This document shows, piece after piece, positions 18,085-30,425 of a stretch of 64,000 nucleotides of DNA. The notes under the pieces were generated by a model, which saw only the letters and a program-made list of their open reading frames with translations, was not told the DNA's origin and made no database searches. Position numbers and translations under genes: made by a program. The stretch's first letter is position 1, and each line of letters begins with the position of its first letter. Source of the stretch: Paracoccus litorisediminis (GTDB taxonomy: Bacteria; Pseudomonadota; Alphaproteobacteria; Rhodobacterales; Rhodobacteraceae). Where the stretch lies: contig NZ_WMIG01000001.1 of NCBI RefSeq assembly GCF_009711205.1, positions 868,001 through 932,000 on the forward strand, given 5' to 3'.

Positions 18085-18887
18085 TGGAACACAACACGAT
18101 CGTTGCCGCCCTGCTGGGTCTGCTTGAAGGGCTGACCGAGTTCATTCCCGTCTCGTCCACCGGACATGTCCTGCTGGCAGGGCATTTCCTGGGCTTCGAC
18201 TCACCGGGGCGCGCCTTCGAGGTGCTGATCCAGTTCGGCGCGATCCTTGCGATCCTCAGCGTCTATGCCGGGCGGCTGTGGCGCATCTTTACTAGCGCGC
18301 CACATGATCCGCGCGCGCGGCGCTTCATCGCGTCAGTGCTGCTGGCCTTTCTGCCCGCCGCCGTGATCGGGGTAATGGCGCATCGCATTATCAAGGAAGT
18401 CCTGTTCGAGACGCCGATGCTGATCGCCTCGATGCTGATCCTTGGCGGGGTGGTGCTGCTGTTCGTGGACCGGATGGCCAAGAATCCCCGCTATCATTCG
18501 GCCGAGGACATTCCGATCCCCCGCGCCATCGGCATCGGGCTGATCCAATGTCTGGCGATGATTCCGGGGGTGTCCCGCTCGGGCGCGACGATCACCGGTG
18601 CGCTGCTTCTGGGCGCGGACAAGCGATCTGCCGCCGAATTCAGCTTCTTCCTGTCCATGCCGACGATGCTGGGCGCTTTTGTCTATGATCTCTACAAGAA
18701 TCGCGACATCCTCGATGCAGCCTCGGCCGGGAATATCGTCATCGGCTTCATTTGCGCGTTCTTGTCTGCGCTGTTGGTGGCGAAAGTGCTGCTGAACTAC
18801 GTCTCGGTCCATGGCTACGCGGTCTTTGCCTGGTGGCGAATCATCGTGGGCGTGGTCGCTTTGGCGGCTCTGGCAGCAGGTTGGTAA
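18084..18887 (+). CDS. uppP: Undecaprenyl-diphosphate phosphatase
   Basis: This integral membrane enzyme (BacA/UppP) dephosphorylates undecaprenyl pyrophosphate to recycle the lipid carrier for cell-wall synthesis. The 267-aa protein has both catalytic motifs: [17 protein letters not shown] near the N-terminus and [17 protein letters not shown] (residues about 160-176). Multiple hydrophobic helices fit the family. The start at 18084 shares one base with the preceding stop, implying translational coupling. Loss of this family changes bacitracin sensitivity in other bacteria. Confidence 0.96.
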   Translation: MEHNTIVAALLGLLEGLTEFIPVSSTGHVLLAGHFLGFDSPGRAFEVLIQFGAILAILSVYAGRLWRIFTSAPHDPRARRFIASVLLAFLPAAVIGVMAHRIIKEVLFETPMLIASMLILGGVVLLFVDRMAKNPRYHSAEDIPIPRAIGIGLIQCLAMIPGVSRSGATITGALLLGADKRSAAEFSFFLSMPTMLGAFVYDLYKNRDILDAASAGNIVIGFICAFLSALLVAKVLLNYVSVHGYAVFAWWRIIVGVVALAALAAGW

Positions 18888-18893
18888 ACTATG

Positions 18894-18972
18894 CTGACCT
18901 ATTTCTCGCTAATGCGGGGCCGATTTTAGTCCTGTAGCGGGAAAAATCGTCAAATAGGTCAGTCGTGCTGAC
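18894..18972. promoter_or_regulatory. Inverted repeats upstream of gltD
   Basis: CTGACCTATTT (18894-18904) is repeated as its exact complement AAATAGGTCAG (18952-18962), with 47 bases between. A second shorter palindrome, GTCAG-TCGTG-CTGAC, covers 18958-18972 and shares the right arm. The arms lie 65-145 bases before the gltD start, so a regulator bound to both could loop the DNA; an RNA hairpin is the alternative. No T-run follows, which argues against a simple uppP terminator. Confidence 0.4.
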
Positions 18973-19037
18973 TTTTAATCATTTCAGCCGTGTTTTATCA
19001 CCCTCTGACCAGTCAGATTTCGGGGGGATGCGCAGCC

Positions 19038-20531
19038 ATGGCCACGCAAAAGATGCTCAAGTTCGTCACCATCGGGCGTGAAATGCCTGAAAAGCGTGAC
19101 GCGGCATCCCGCTCGGAGGATTTCCACGAGATCTATCGTGAATTCGCCGAGGCGAAGGCCAAGGAACAGGCCAGCCGTTGCAGCCAATGTGGCGTCCCCT
19201 ATTGCCAGAGCCACTGCCCCCTTCACAACAACATCCCGGACTGGCTGCGCCTGACCGCCGAAGGGCGCACGCAGGAAGCCTATCTGCGCAGCCAGGAAAC
19301 CAACACCTTCCCGGAAATCTGCGGTCGCATCTGTCCGCAGGACCGGTTGTGCGAAGGCAATTGCGTCATCGAACAATCGGGCCACGGCACCGTCACCATC
19401 GGCGCGATCGAGAAATACATCACCGACACCGCATGGGAAGAAGGCTGGGTCCAGTCCATTGTCCCGCCTGTCGAACGTCCTGAATCCATTGGCATTATCG
19501 GCGCTGGCCCCGGCGGCCTTGCCGCTGCCGACCGGCTTCGTCGCATGGGCTATCAGGTCACCGTCTATGACCGTCATGACCGCGCCGGCGGGCTGATGAT
19601 CTATGGCATTCCCGGCTTCAAGCTGGAGAAGGACGTGGTCGAGCGTCGCAACAAGCTGCTGGCCGATGGCGGGGTCGAGTTCGTCCTGAACGCCAATGTC
19701 GGCGAGGATATCAGCTTTGACGCGATCCGCGGCAAGCATGACGCGGTGCTGATCGCCACGGGCGTATACAAGACCCGCGATCTGGATCTGGACAATGCCG
19801 ACGCCAAGGGCGTGGTGCGGGCGCTGGACTATCTGACCGCCTCGAACCGGGTGGATCTGGGCGACGAGATTCCCGATTACCTGGATGGGGAACTGAACGC
19901 CAAGGGCAAGCGCGTCGTCGTCATCGGCGGCGGCGACACCGCGATGGATTGCGTGCGCACGGCGATCCGCCAAGGCGCGCAATCGGTGAAATGCCTGTAT
20001 CGCCGCGACCGCGCCAACATGCCGGGTTCGCAGCGCGAAGTGCAGAACGCCGAGGAAGAAGGCGTTGAATTCGTGTGGCTTTCCGCCCCCGGCGCCTTCA
20101 CCGGCCATGTTACCGGCGAGGCCATGGAAGCGCAGGAACGCGACATGGACGAAGTCGGCGACGTGCCCACCATCAGCGCCGTCCGCGTGCAGAAAATGCG
20201 TCTGGGCCAGCCCGATGTTACGGGCCGCCAGTCGCCGGAACTGATCGAAGGCGCCGATTACGACGAGCCCGCCGATCTGGTCATCAAGGCGCTTGGCTTT
20301 GAGCCCGAGGAACTGCCGCGTCTTTGGGGTGTGGACGGTCTGGAAGTGACCCGCTGGGGCACGATCAAGGCCGATTTCCAGACCCATCAGACCAGCCTGA
20401 GCGGCGTTTTCGCCGTGGGCGACATCGTGCGGGGCGCAAGCCTGGTGGTCTGGGCGATCCGCGACGGCCGCGAGGCCGCCGACAGCATCGCCGGCTACCT
20501 GACCGGCGCTGCCCGCGTTGCCGCCGAATAG
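19038..20531 (+). CDS. gltD: Glutamate synthase (NADPH) small subunit
   Basis: This 497-aa FAD/iron-sulfur subunit passes electrons from NADPH to the GltB subunit for glutamate synthesis from glutamine and 2-oxoglutarate. The N-terminal cluster cysteines are CSQCGVPYCQSHC (residues 48, 51, 56, 60), with a second set in CGRICPQDRLCEGNC. The FAD site is IGIIGAGPGGLAAADRL, the NADPH site VVVIGGGDTAMDCVRTA, and the closing FAD motif GVFAVGDIVRGASLVVWAIRDGREAA. The ATG at 19038 is preceded by GGGGGGATG-type purines; an upstream in-frame ATG (18990) adds non-conserved residues. A secreted protein gene follows eleven bases after the stop, then gltB. Confidence 0.96.
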   Translation: MATQKMLKFVTIGREMPEKRDAASRSEDFHEIYREFAEAKAKEQASRCSQCGVPYCQSHCPLHNNIPDWLRLTAEGRTQEAYLRSQETNTFPEICGRICPQDRLCEGNCVIEQSGHGTVTIGAIEKYITDTAWEEGWVQSIVPPVERPESIGIIGAGPGGLAAADRLRRMGYQVTVYDRHDRAGGLMIYGIPGFKLEKDVVERRNKLLADGGVEFVLNANVGEDISFDAIRGKHDAVLIATGVYKTRDLDLDNADAKGVVRALDYLTASNRVDLGDEIPDYLDGELNAKGKRVVVIGGGDTAMDCVRTAIRQGAQSVKCLYRRDRANMPGSQREVQNAEEEGVEFVWLSAPGAFTGHVTGEAMEAQERDMDEVGDVPTISAVRVQKMRLGQPDVTGRQSPELIEGADYDEPADLVIKALGFEPEELPRLWGVDGLEVTRWGTIKADFQTHQTSLSGVFAVGDIVRGASLVVWAIRDGREAADSIAGYLTGAARVAAE

Positions 20532-20541
20532 GGGTGTGACC

Positions 20542-21335
20542 ATGGTGCACAAGCCGACCACAGGCTGTACACCGCGCGTAGACCGGCAGCGCGCGTTGCA
20601 TGTTGCGCGCGGGATTGCAGGAATGGCAGCCTTGCTGACCTTTTCCGCCCTGCCCGCCATGGCGGCGAATTTCACGCCGCCGCAAGGCTGCAAGCTGGAG
20701 GTCACGGTGCAGAACCGCGGCTGCACGGTCTCGCAGCATTATCGCTGCAGCGCGGATGCTCCGGGCGATCAATGGGTGGTCTACTTCACCCCGGACGGGC
20801 CGACCTACCAGTCCCGCATCGACCGCGAGACGCGTTGGATGGAAAGCACCGACCTGAACACCGGTCTGGTCGACACGCTGGAGGAAGGGGCCAGGGATGA
20901 CGCGTCATTCTCGACCCTGATCAAGACCGGCGCGGATGAATTCGATTTCTGGACGCGCTCGAACAATGGCGAGCGGTTGCACCATGTCGGCCGCGACGAG
21001 CTGACCGGCGACAAGGTCGATATCGACGGGGTCGAGCTGGAAATCACCAAGTTCCGGCTGAGCACCTACAGCGAGTCCGGCGACGAGCTGATCAAGCGCG
21101 AGGGGCAGCAATTCATCAGCCGCGCGCAAGGCCGCTTTTACGGTGGCGTCGAGACCTCCAGCGATTGGACCGGCGCCAGCGAGAATACCAATGACAGTCC
21201 GGTAAGCTTTGCCTTTCCGGGACAGCCCGGATTTGGCGCAACCAAGCCGGAATATGATTGCGACCTGCAGATGGTCCGGGGTGGAAAGCCCGATCTGCTC
21301 AGGCAGCTTATGATCTTGAAGGAGGCACGGACGTG

Positions 21336-21336
<1 letters not shown>
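20542..21336 (+). CDS. Secreted protein of unknown function encoded between gltD and gltB
   Basis: This 264-aa protein has a charged N-terminal stretch followed by a signal peptide (VARGIAGMAALLTFSALPAMA, cleavage near AANF), so it should be periplasmic or envelope-located. The mature part has a Cys-rich start (GCKLEVTVQNRGCTVSQHYRC) and another Cys near the C-terminus (EYDCDLQM), enough for two disulfides. It has no motif I recognise, and the body reads as beta-rich. GGGGTG lies before the ATG. The stop shares a base with the gltB ATG (TGATG), and the gltB ribosome site lies inside this gene, so expression is coupled to glutamate synthase although the protein is exported. I do not assign a function. 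Confidence 0.8.
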
Positions 21337-25868
<4,532 letters not shown>

Positions 25869-25882
25869 GCGATATCAGGGAG

Positions 25883-25916
25883 GAAACGGGGGCCAAGCGG
25901 TCCCCGTTTCTTTTTC
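25883..25916 (+). terminator. Rho-independent terminator after gltB
   Basis: A 9-bp stem GAAACGGGG/CCCCGTTTC with a ten-base loop is directly followed by TTTTTCTC, 14 bases after the gltB stop. Confidence 0.93.
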
Positions 25917-25958
25917 TCGCTCACCGCGGCGCGCATTTGACCGGCGACCAAGCTTGCT

Positions 25959-26022
25959 GGGGTATTTGAAAAACGAAGAAAGCGCTCTCAGCACTGAAGA
26001 ATTCACCGTTTCTCAAATACCC
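25959..26022. repeat. Intergenic GGGTATTTGA motif pair, copy 2
   Basis: The gap between gltB and the CDF gene holds GGGGTATTTGAAAAACGAAG at 25959-25978 and, facing it, TTTCTCAAATACCC at 26009-26022. The outer ten bases are exact complements (GGGTATTTGA/TCAAATACCC), forming an inverted repeat with about 43 bases between. The left arm matches the motif at 59006-59027 with one mismatch over 22 bases, and more loosely the one at 9746-9770. Nothing else gene-like is seen in 25917-26150. Confidence 0.55.
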
Positions 26023-26150
26023 AAACCGCCGAAGGCGGCACTGAGCGTGAAAAAAGCGCCATCGCCCCAAGAAATCGCGGCAGGCGGTTGGCCCGACGCG
26101 CGCAAGCCGTTAAAACGCCGCTTCCATGGATTCGAGCTAGGGAATCGCGC

Positions 26151-27038
26151 ATGTCCGCGACCGTAAGAATCGCAACTGGCAGCATCTTCGTCGGACTGGT
26201 CGTCCTGGCCCTCAAGGCTTTGTCCTGGTGGCTGACCGGCTCGATCGCGTTGCTGTCGGATGCGCTGGAAAGCACAGTGAATGTCGCGACTGCCGTCGCC
26301 GCATTGATCGCCATCCGCGTGGCCGCGCGCCCGGCCGACCGCGAGCATCCTTACGGCCATCACAAGGCCGAGTTCTTCAGCGCCGTGCTGGAGGGGGTGA
26401 TGATCATTGTCGCCGCCTTGCTGATCATGCGCGAGGCAGTGCATGGATTTTTCAATCCGCGCGTGCTGGATGCTCCGTTGGAGGGTCTGCTGATCAACAT
26501 CGCCGCCAGCGTGATCAATGGCTGGTGGTGCTGGGTGCTGATCCGTGGCGGCAGGCGGCTCAGATCGCCAGCATTGGTCGCGGATGGGCATCACCTGCTT
26601 TCGGACGTGATTTCCTCGGGCGGCGTCGTCATTGGGGTGGCGCTGGCGGTCATCACCGGCTGGTCGGTGCTGGACCCGGCACTGGCGGCGCTGGTTGCGG
26701 TGAATATCCTGTGGTCGGGATGGCGGGTGATGAAATCCTCGCTCTCCGGGCTGATGGACGAGGCCGTGTCCGAAGACATGATGGAGAAGATCCGCAGCAC
26801 CATCTCGGATGAGGCGACCGGCGCGATCGAGGCGCATGACCTGCGCACCCGCCATGCCGGGCCCAAGACATTCATCGATTTTCATCTGGTCGTCGACGGC
26901 CAGACCACCGTCGATCAGGCGCATGACATCTGCGACCGGGTCGAGCGGGCGCTGAAAGGCCATTTGCCCGGCGCGCTGATCACCATCCACGTGGAACCCG
27001 AACACAAGGCCAAGCATTCCGGCGTGCTGGTGATCTGA
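26151..27038 (+). CDS. Cation diffusion facilitator (CDF) metal transporter
   Basis: This 295-aa inner-membrane cation/proton antiporter probably exports Zn, Fe, Mn or a similar divalent metal. Six transmembrane helices are predicted, with the CDF hallmarks SIALLSDALESTVNVATA in helix II, EHPYGHHKAEFFSAVLEG after it and ADGHHLLSDVISSGGVVIGVAL in helix V. A C-terminal metal-binding domain ends in GALITIHVEPEHKAKHSG. The AGGGA ribosome site fixes the ATG at 26151. No metal regulator is adjacent, so the substrate is open. Confidence 0.9.
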   Translation: MSATVRIATGSIFVGLVVLALKALSWWLTGSIALLSDALESTVNVATAVAALIAIRVAARPADREHPYGHHKAEFFSAVLEGVMIIVAALLIMREAVHGFFNPRVLDAPLEGLLINIAASVINGWWCWVLIRGGRRLRSPALVADGHHLLSDVISSGGVVIGVALAVITGWSVLDPALAALVAVNILWSGWRVMKSSLSGLMDEAVSEDMMEKIRSTISDEATGAIEAHDLRTRHAGPKTFIDFHLVVDGQTTVDQAHDICDRVERALKGHLPGALITIHVEPEHKAKHSGVLVI

Positions 27039-27066
27039 CGGCATCATTGCGCGGCATCGGCCCGCC

Positions 27067-27103
27067 TGTCACATTCCCTTCCGAGGATGAGGAGAGTGTG
27101 ACA
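27067..27103 (+). promoter_or_regulatory. Inverted repeat covering the dctB-type gene leader
   Basis: TGTCACA (27067-27073) and its complement TGTGACA (27097-27103) flank the ribosome-binding site GGAG and include the A of the start codon. They could form a hairpin that hides the start or act as a short operator. There are seven paired bases and a 23-base loop, so this is suggestive only. Confidence 0.25.
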
Positions 27104-28905
27104 TGCGGCTGATCTGGCGCGCGGCTTGGGGCGGGGCGGCCTTGGCGCTGATCCTTTGGGCTGGCGCGCAACTGGCCTTTCAGCATTACCTGAGCGCCGG
27201 ACAGAGCCGGGCCGCCACGGCCCTGCGGCTGACGGTGAACGCGCTTCAGGCCGATCTGGCGCGGTTCGAGGTCGTGCCGCAACTGGTCGGCGATCTGGAC
27301 CTGATCCATCAGCTTGCCGCCGATCCGGGCAACCCTGTGTTGCGGTCGCAGACGAACCAGTGGCTGGCCGAGCAGAACCTCGCGGTGCAGGCCTCGGACA
27401 TCTACCTGATCCTGCCCGACGGCCAGACCATCGCCCATTCCACGCCCGAGGGGCCGCAAAGCTTCATCGGCCAGAATTTCAGCTATCGCCCCTATTTCAT
27501 CGACGCGATGGCGGGGAGGACGGCGCGGTTTTACGGTGTCGGGACGACCTCGGGGGTCAGGGGCTATTATTTCTCGGCCCCGGTCAGGGACGATCTGGGG
27601 CGGATCACCGCCGTCGTCGCGGTCAAGATCGGCGTCGACCGGATCGAGCAATCATGGCGCGGCGGCGAATACCGGGTGCTGGTGAGTGACCCCGACGGGA
27701 CGGTGTTCCTGTCATCCGAACCGGGCTGGCTGTATCACAGCCTGCTGCCGCTGACCCCCGAGCGGCTGGCCCGCAGCGCGGCCTCGCGCCGCTATGCCGA
27801 AACGCCGCTGACCGAATTTCCCGTAAGCCGCACGGCCTCGCATGGCGTGCCGATCCTGCGTCTGGCCGATGCGGCGTATATCATCGCCTCGGGCGACATG
27901 CCCGATGCGGGCTGGACGGTGCATGTGCTGCTGGACAGCGCCGATCTGCGCGCCGAGGCGCAACTGGCGGTGGCGGGGCTTGTTCTGCTGCTGGCAGCGG
28001 CGGGGATCTGCGCGATGATGTGGCGACAGCGACGGGCGCAGGCGGCGGAACGGCTGGCGCTGGAGCGCTTTGCGCATGCCGAACTTGAACGCCGCGTGGT
28101 CGAGCGCACGGCGGCCCTCGCCCGCGCCAACAGCCAGCTGGAACAGGAAATCACCGAGCGCCGCGCCACTGAATCCGAGCTGCGCGCGGCGCAGGCAAGC
28201 CTTGTGCAGGTGGGAAAGCTGGCCGCGCTGGGGCAGATGTCGGCCTCGCTGTCCCACGAAATCAACCAGCCCTTGGCGGCGGCACGCAACTATGCCGACA
28301 GCGCCGCCATCCTGATCGAGCGCGGCGATTACACCCGTGCGCGCGAAAATATCGGCCAGATTCTGGCGCTGGTCGATCGCATGGCGGCCATCGGCAAGCA
28401 TCTGCGGCAGGCGGCGAGGAAACCCGATGACGTGCTGGGCGCGGTCGCCCTGCCCCCGTTGCTGGAGGAAACCCGCACCATCGTCGAGGCGCGGCTGACC
28501 AGCAGCAGCGCGACGCTGGACTGCGATCTGCCCAACGACCTGCCCAGCCTGCGCGCCGGTCCGACCCGGCTGCAACAGGTGCTGGTGAACCTGATCACCA
28601 ATGCCGCCGATGCGGTCGAGGGCCAGCCTGACCGCCGCATCACCCTGACCGCCCATGCGGAAAACGGACAGGTGGTGATCCGCGTCCGTGACCGCGGCCC
28701 CGGCGTGCCCGAGGCGATCGCGGCGCGGATTTTCGACCCGTTCTTCACCACCAAGGGCATGGGCGCGGGGCTGGGGTTAGGCCTGTCGATCAGCGCCAAT
28801 ATCATCCGCGACCTCGGCGGAGAGATCACCTGCCGCAATGCCGCACCGGGGGCCGAGTTCTGCATCCGCCTGCCCGTGGCCGAACCTGCCGGGGTGGCGG
28901 CATGA
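27103..28905 (+). CDS. DctB-type sensor histidine kinase
   Basis: This 600-aa membrane kinase has a transmembrane helix at residues about 6-26 and a periplasmic double-PAS (dCACHE) sensor region (ASDIYLILPDGQTIAHSTPEG, FIGQNFSYRPYFIDAM, GYYFSAPVRDDLG). A second helix lies near residues 288-308, followed by a coiled linker. The catalytic core has the H-box SASLSHEINQPLAAARNYADSA, the N-box LVNLITNAADAVEG, and the G-boxes RDRGPGVPEAI and GLGLGLSISANIIRDLGG. Family members sense C4-dicarboxylates or related acids. The four-base overlap with the response regulator gene (ATGA) and the downstream TTT transporter indicate that it senses that system's substrate, though this is inference. Confidence 0.92.
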   Translation: MRLIWRAAWGGAALALILWAGAQLAFQHYLSAGQSRAATALRLTVNALQADLARFEVVPQLVGDLDLIHQLAADPGNPVLRSQTNQWLAEQNLAVQASDIYLILPDGQTIAHSTPEGPQSFIGQNFSYRPYFIDAMAGRTARFYGVGTTSGVRGYYFSAPVRDDLGRITAVVAVKIGVDRIEQSWRGGEYRVLVSDPDGTVFLSSEPGWLYHSLLPLTPERLARSAASRRYAETPLTEFPVSRTASHGVPILRLADAAYIIASGDMPDAGWTVHVLLDSADLRAEAQLAVAGLVLLLAAAGICAMMWRQRRAQAAERLALERFAHAELERRVVERTAALARANSQLEQEITERRATESELRAAQASLVQVGKLAALGQMSASLSHEINQPLAAARNYADSAAILIERGDYTRARENIGQILALVDRMAAIGKHLRQAARKPDDVLGAVALPPLLEETRTIVEARLTSSSATLDCDLPNDLPSLRAGPTRLQQVLVNLITNAADAVEGQPDRRITLTAHAENGQVVIRVRDRGPGVPEAIAARIFDPFFTTKGMGAGLGLGLSISANIIRDLGGEITCRNAAPGAEFCIRLPVAEPAGVAA

Positions 28906-30245
28906 CCGGGCGCGTGCTGCTGGTCGATGATGACGAACAGATGCGCTCATCAACCGCGCAGGCGCTGGAACTGGCGGGATTCGCGGTCGAACCGCTGGCC
29001 ACCGGGGATGAGGCGCTGGCCTTGGCCGGACCCGGATTCGCGGGTGTCGTTGTCAGTGATATCCGGATGCCCGGCATGGACGGGATGACCCTGCTGGGGC
29101 GTTCGCACGAGGTCGATCCCGAGATTCCGGTCATTCTTGTCACCGGCCATGCCGAGGTGCCCTTGGCCGTCGAGGCGATCCGCGGCGGGGCCTATGACTT
29201 CATCGAGAAACCCTTTGTCGTGCAGGAATTGGCGACCGTCATTCGCCGGGCGCTGGACCATCGCGGGTTGGTCCTTGAAAACCGCCGCCTGCGCGCCGTC
29301 GCGGGCAAACGCGACGATGTCGAGGCGCGGCTGCCCGGTCGCACGCAGGTCATGGTCGATCTGCGCTACCGGCTGCGGGCCATCGGGGCCTCGGACGCGG
29401 ATGCGCTGATCATCGGCCCGACCGGCGCGGGCAAAGAGGTCGTGGCCCGCGCGCTGCATGATATTTCCGCGCGTGCCGGGCGTCCCTTCATCGCCATCAA
29501 CTGCGCCGCCCTGCCGGAATCGCTGATCGAATCGGAACTGTTCGGGCATGAGGCCGGGGCCTTTCCCGGCGCGCTGCGGCCACGCTACGGCAAGTTCGAA
29601 CATGCGCGCGGCGGCACGGTGCTGCTGGACGAAATCGGCTCGATGCCGCTGGAATTGCAGGCCAAGCTGCTGCGGGTCTTGCAGGAACGGGTGATCACAC
29701 GGCTTGGCTCGAACGATCCGGTGCCGCTGGATGTGCGCTTCATTGCCATCAGCAAGGTCGATCTGGCGGCACTGGTTGCGCAGGGCGCGTTCCGCGAGGA
29801 CCTGTTCTGGCGGCTGAATGTCGCGGTGCTGCATGTGCCGCCCCTGGCCGCGCGGCGCGAGGATATTCCTTTGCTGTTTCTGCAGCTGGTCCGCGAATCC
29901 GCCGCGCGCCACAATATCCCCGAACGCGAGATTCCGGCGGCGCTGCTGTCGGGACTTGCCGCACGGGACTGGCCCGGCAATGTCCGCGAATTGCGCAATC
30001 TGGCCGAGCGTTTCGTGCTGGGCCTTGAGGGCGCGGAACCCGCCCCTGCCCCCGGCGCGAAGCTTTCCGACCGGGTGGCCGAGTTCGAGCGCGGCTTGAT
30101 CGCCGGGGCCATTGCCGCGCATGGCGGGCGCTTGCGGCCCGTCTATGAGACGCTCGGGATCTCGCGCAAGACGCTCTATGAAAAGATGCAGAAATACGCG
30201 CTGGACCGCCGTCTGATCATCGATGCCGGGGATGAAGGCGGCTGA
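28902..30245 (+). CDS. DctD-type response regulator with variant GAFPGA loop
   Basis: This 447-aa NtrC/DctD-family regulator has a receiver domain with phosphoacceptor Asp53 (VSDIRMPGMDG) and the signalling Lys in FIEKPF. The AAA+ domain has Walker A GPTGAGKEVVARALHD, Walker B GGTVLLDEIGSMPLELQAK, and the R-finger region in FREDLFWRLNVAVLHVPPL. The C-terminal Fis-type helix-turn-helix is RPVYETLGISRKTLYEKMQKY. The sigma-54 contact loop, normally GAFTGA, reads GAFPGA at residues 219-224 (Pro222). This may reduce or abolish sigma-54 activation, as known for variant NtrC proteins in some Rhodobacterales. It overlaps the kinase gene and precedes the TTT operon. Confidence 0.92.
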   Translation: MTGRVLLVDDDEQMRSSTAQALELAGFAVEPLATGDEALALAGPGFAGVVVSDIRMPGMDGMTLLGRSHEVDPEIPVILVTGHAEVPLAVEAIRGGAYDFIEKPFVVQELATVIRRALDHRGLVLENRRLRAVAGKRDDVEARLPGRTQVMVDLRYRLRAIGASDADALIIGPTGAGKEVVARALHDISARAGRPFIAINCAALPESLIESELFGHEAGAFPGALRPRYGKFEHARGGTVLLDEIGSMPLELQAKLLRVLQERVITRLGSNDPVPLDVRFIAISKVDLAALVAQGAFREDLFWRLNVAVLHVPPLAARREDIPLLFLQLVRESAARHNIPEREIPAALLSGLAARDWPGNVRELRNLAERFVLGLEGAEPAPAPGAKLSDRVAEFERGLIAGAIAAHGGRLRPVYETLGISRKTLYEKMQKYALDRRLIIDAGDEGG

Positions 30246-30265
30246 TGGGTGGAAATCCACCCATC
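30244..30265. promoter_or_regulatory. Perfect 22-bp palindrome, probable operator for the adjacent regulator
   Basis: GATGGGTGGA-AA-TCCACCCATC begins within the regulator's stop codon. A further TCCACCCAT half-site lies at 30288-30296. The two-base centre cannot form a sensible RNA loop, so a protein dimer site is more likely than a terminator. It is 161-182 bases before the tctC start, a distance suited to an NtrC-family enhancer. Confidence 0.6.
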
Positions 30266-30337
30266 GCGGATGGCTGATGTTACCCTTTCCACCCATTCCC
30301 GCTGCAAGCCGCACGAACAGACCCGATCTGCGCGGAT

Positions 30338-30352
30338 TTGCATTTGGTGCAA
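30338..30352. promoter_or_regulatory. TTGCA-N5-TGCAA inverted repeat before tctC
   Basis: A short symmetric element (TTGCA TTTGG TGCAA) is immediately followed by TGGCAC (30353-30358), which looks like a sigma-54 -24 box. The GC needed for the -12 box is one base out of register (GG to GC spacing 9 or 11, not 10). It could be a second operator or the core of a sigma-70-type promoter. Confidence 0.35.
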
Positions 30353-30425
30353 TGGCACGGCGCGGCGCAGTCTGAGCCAAGCGGCGGCAATGGGGAGACC
30401 GCCGATCATTCCTTGGGAGGGGAAA

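Noticed and set aside
30353..30368. A sigma-54 promoter before tctC.
   Set aside because: The GG to GC spacing is off by one, so it is reported only as a near miss.
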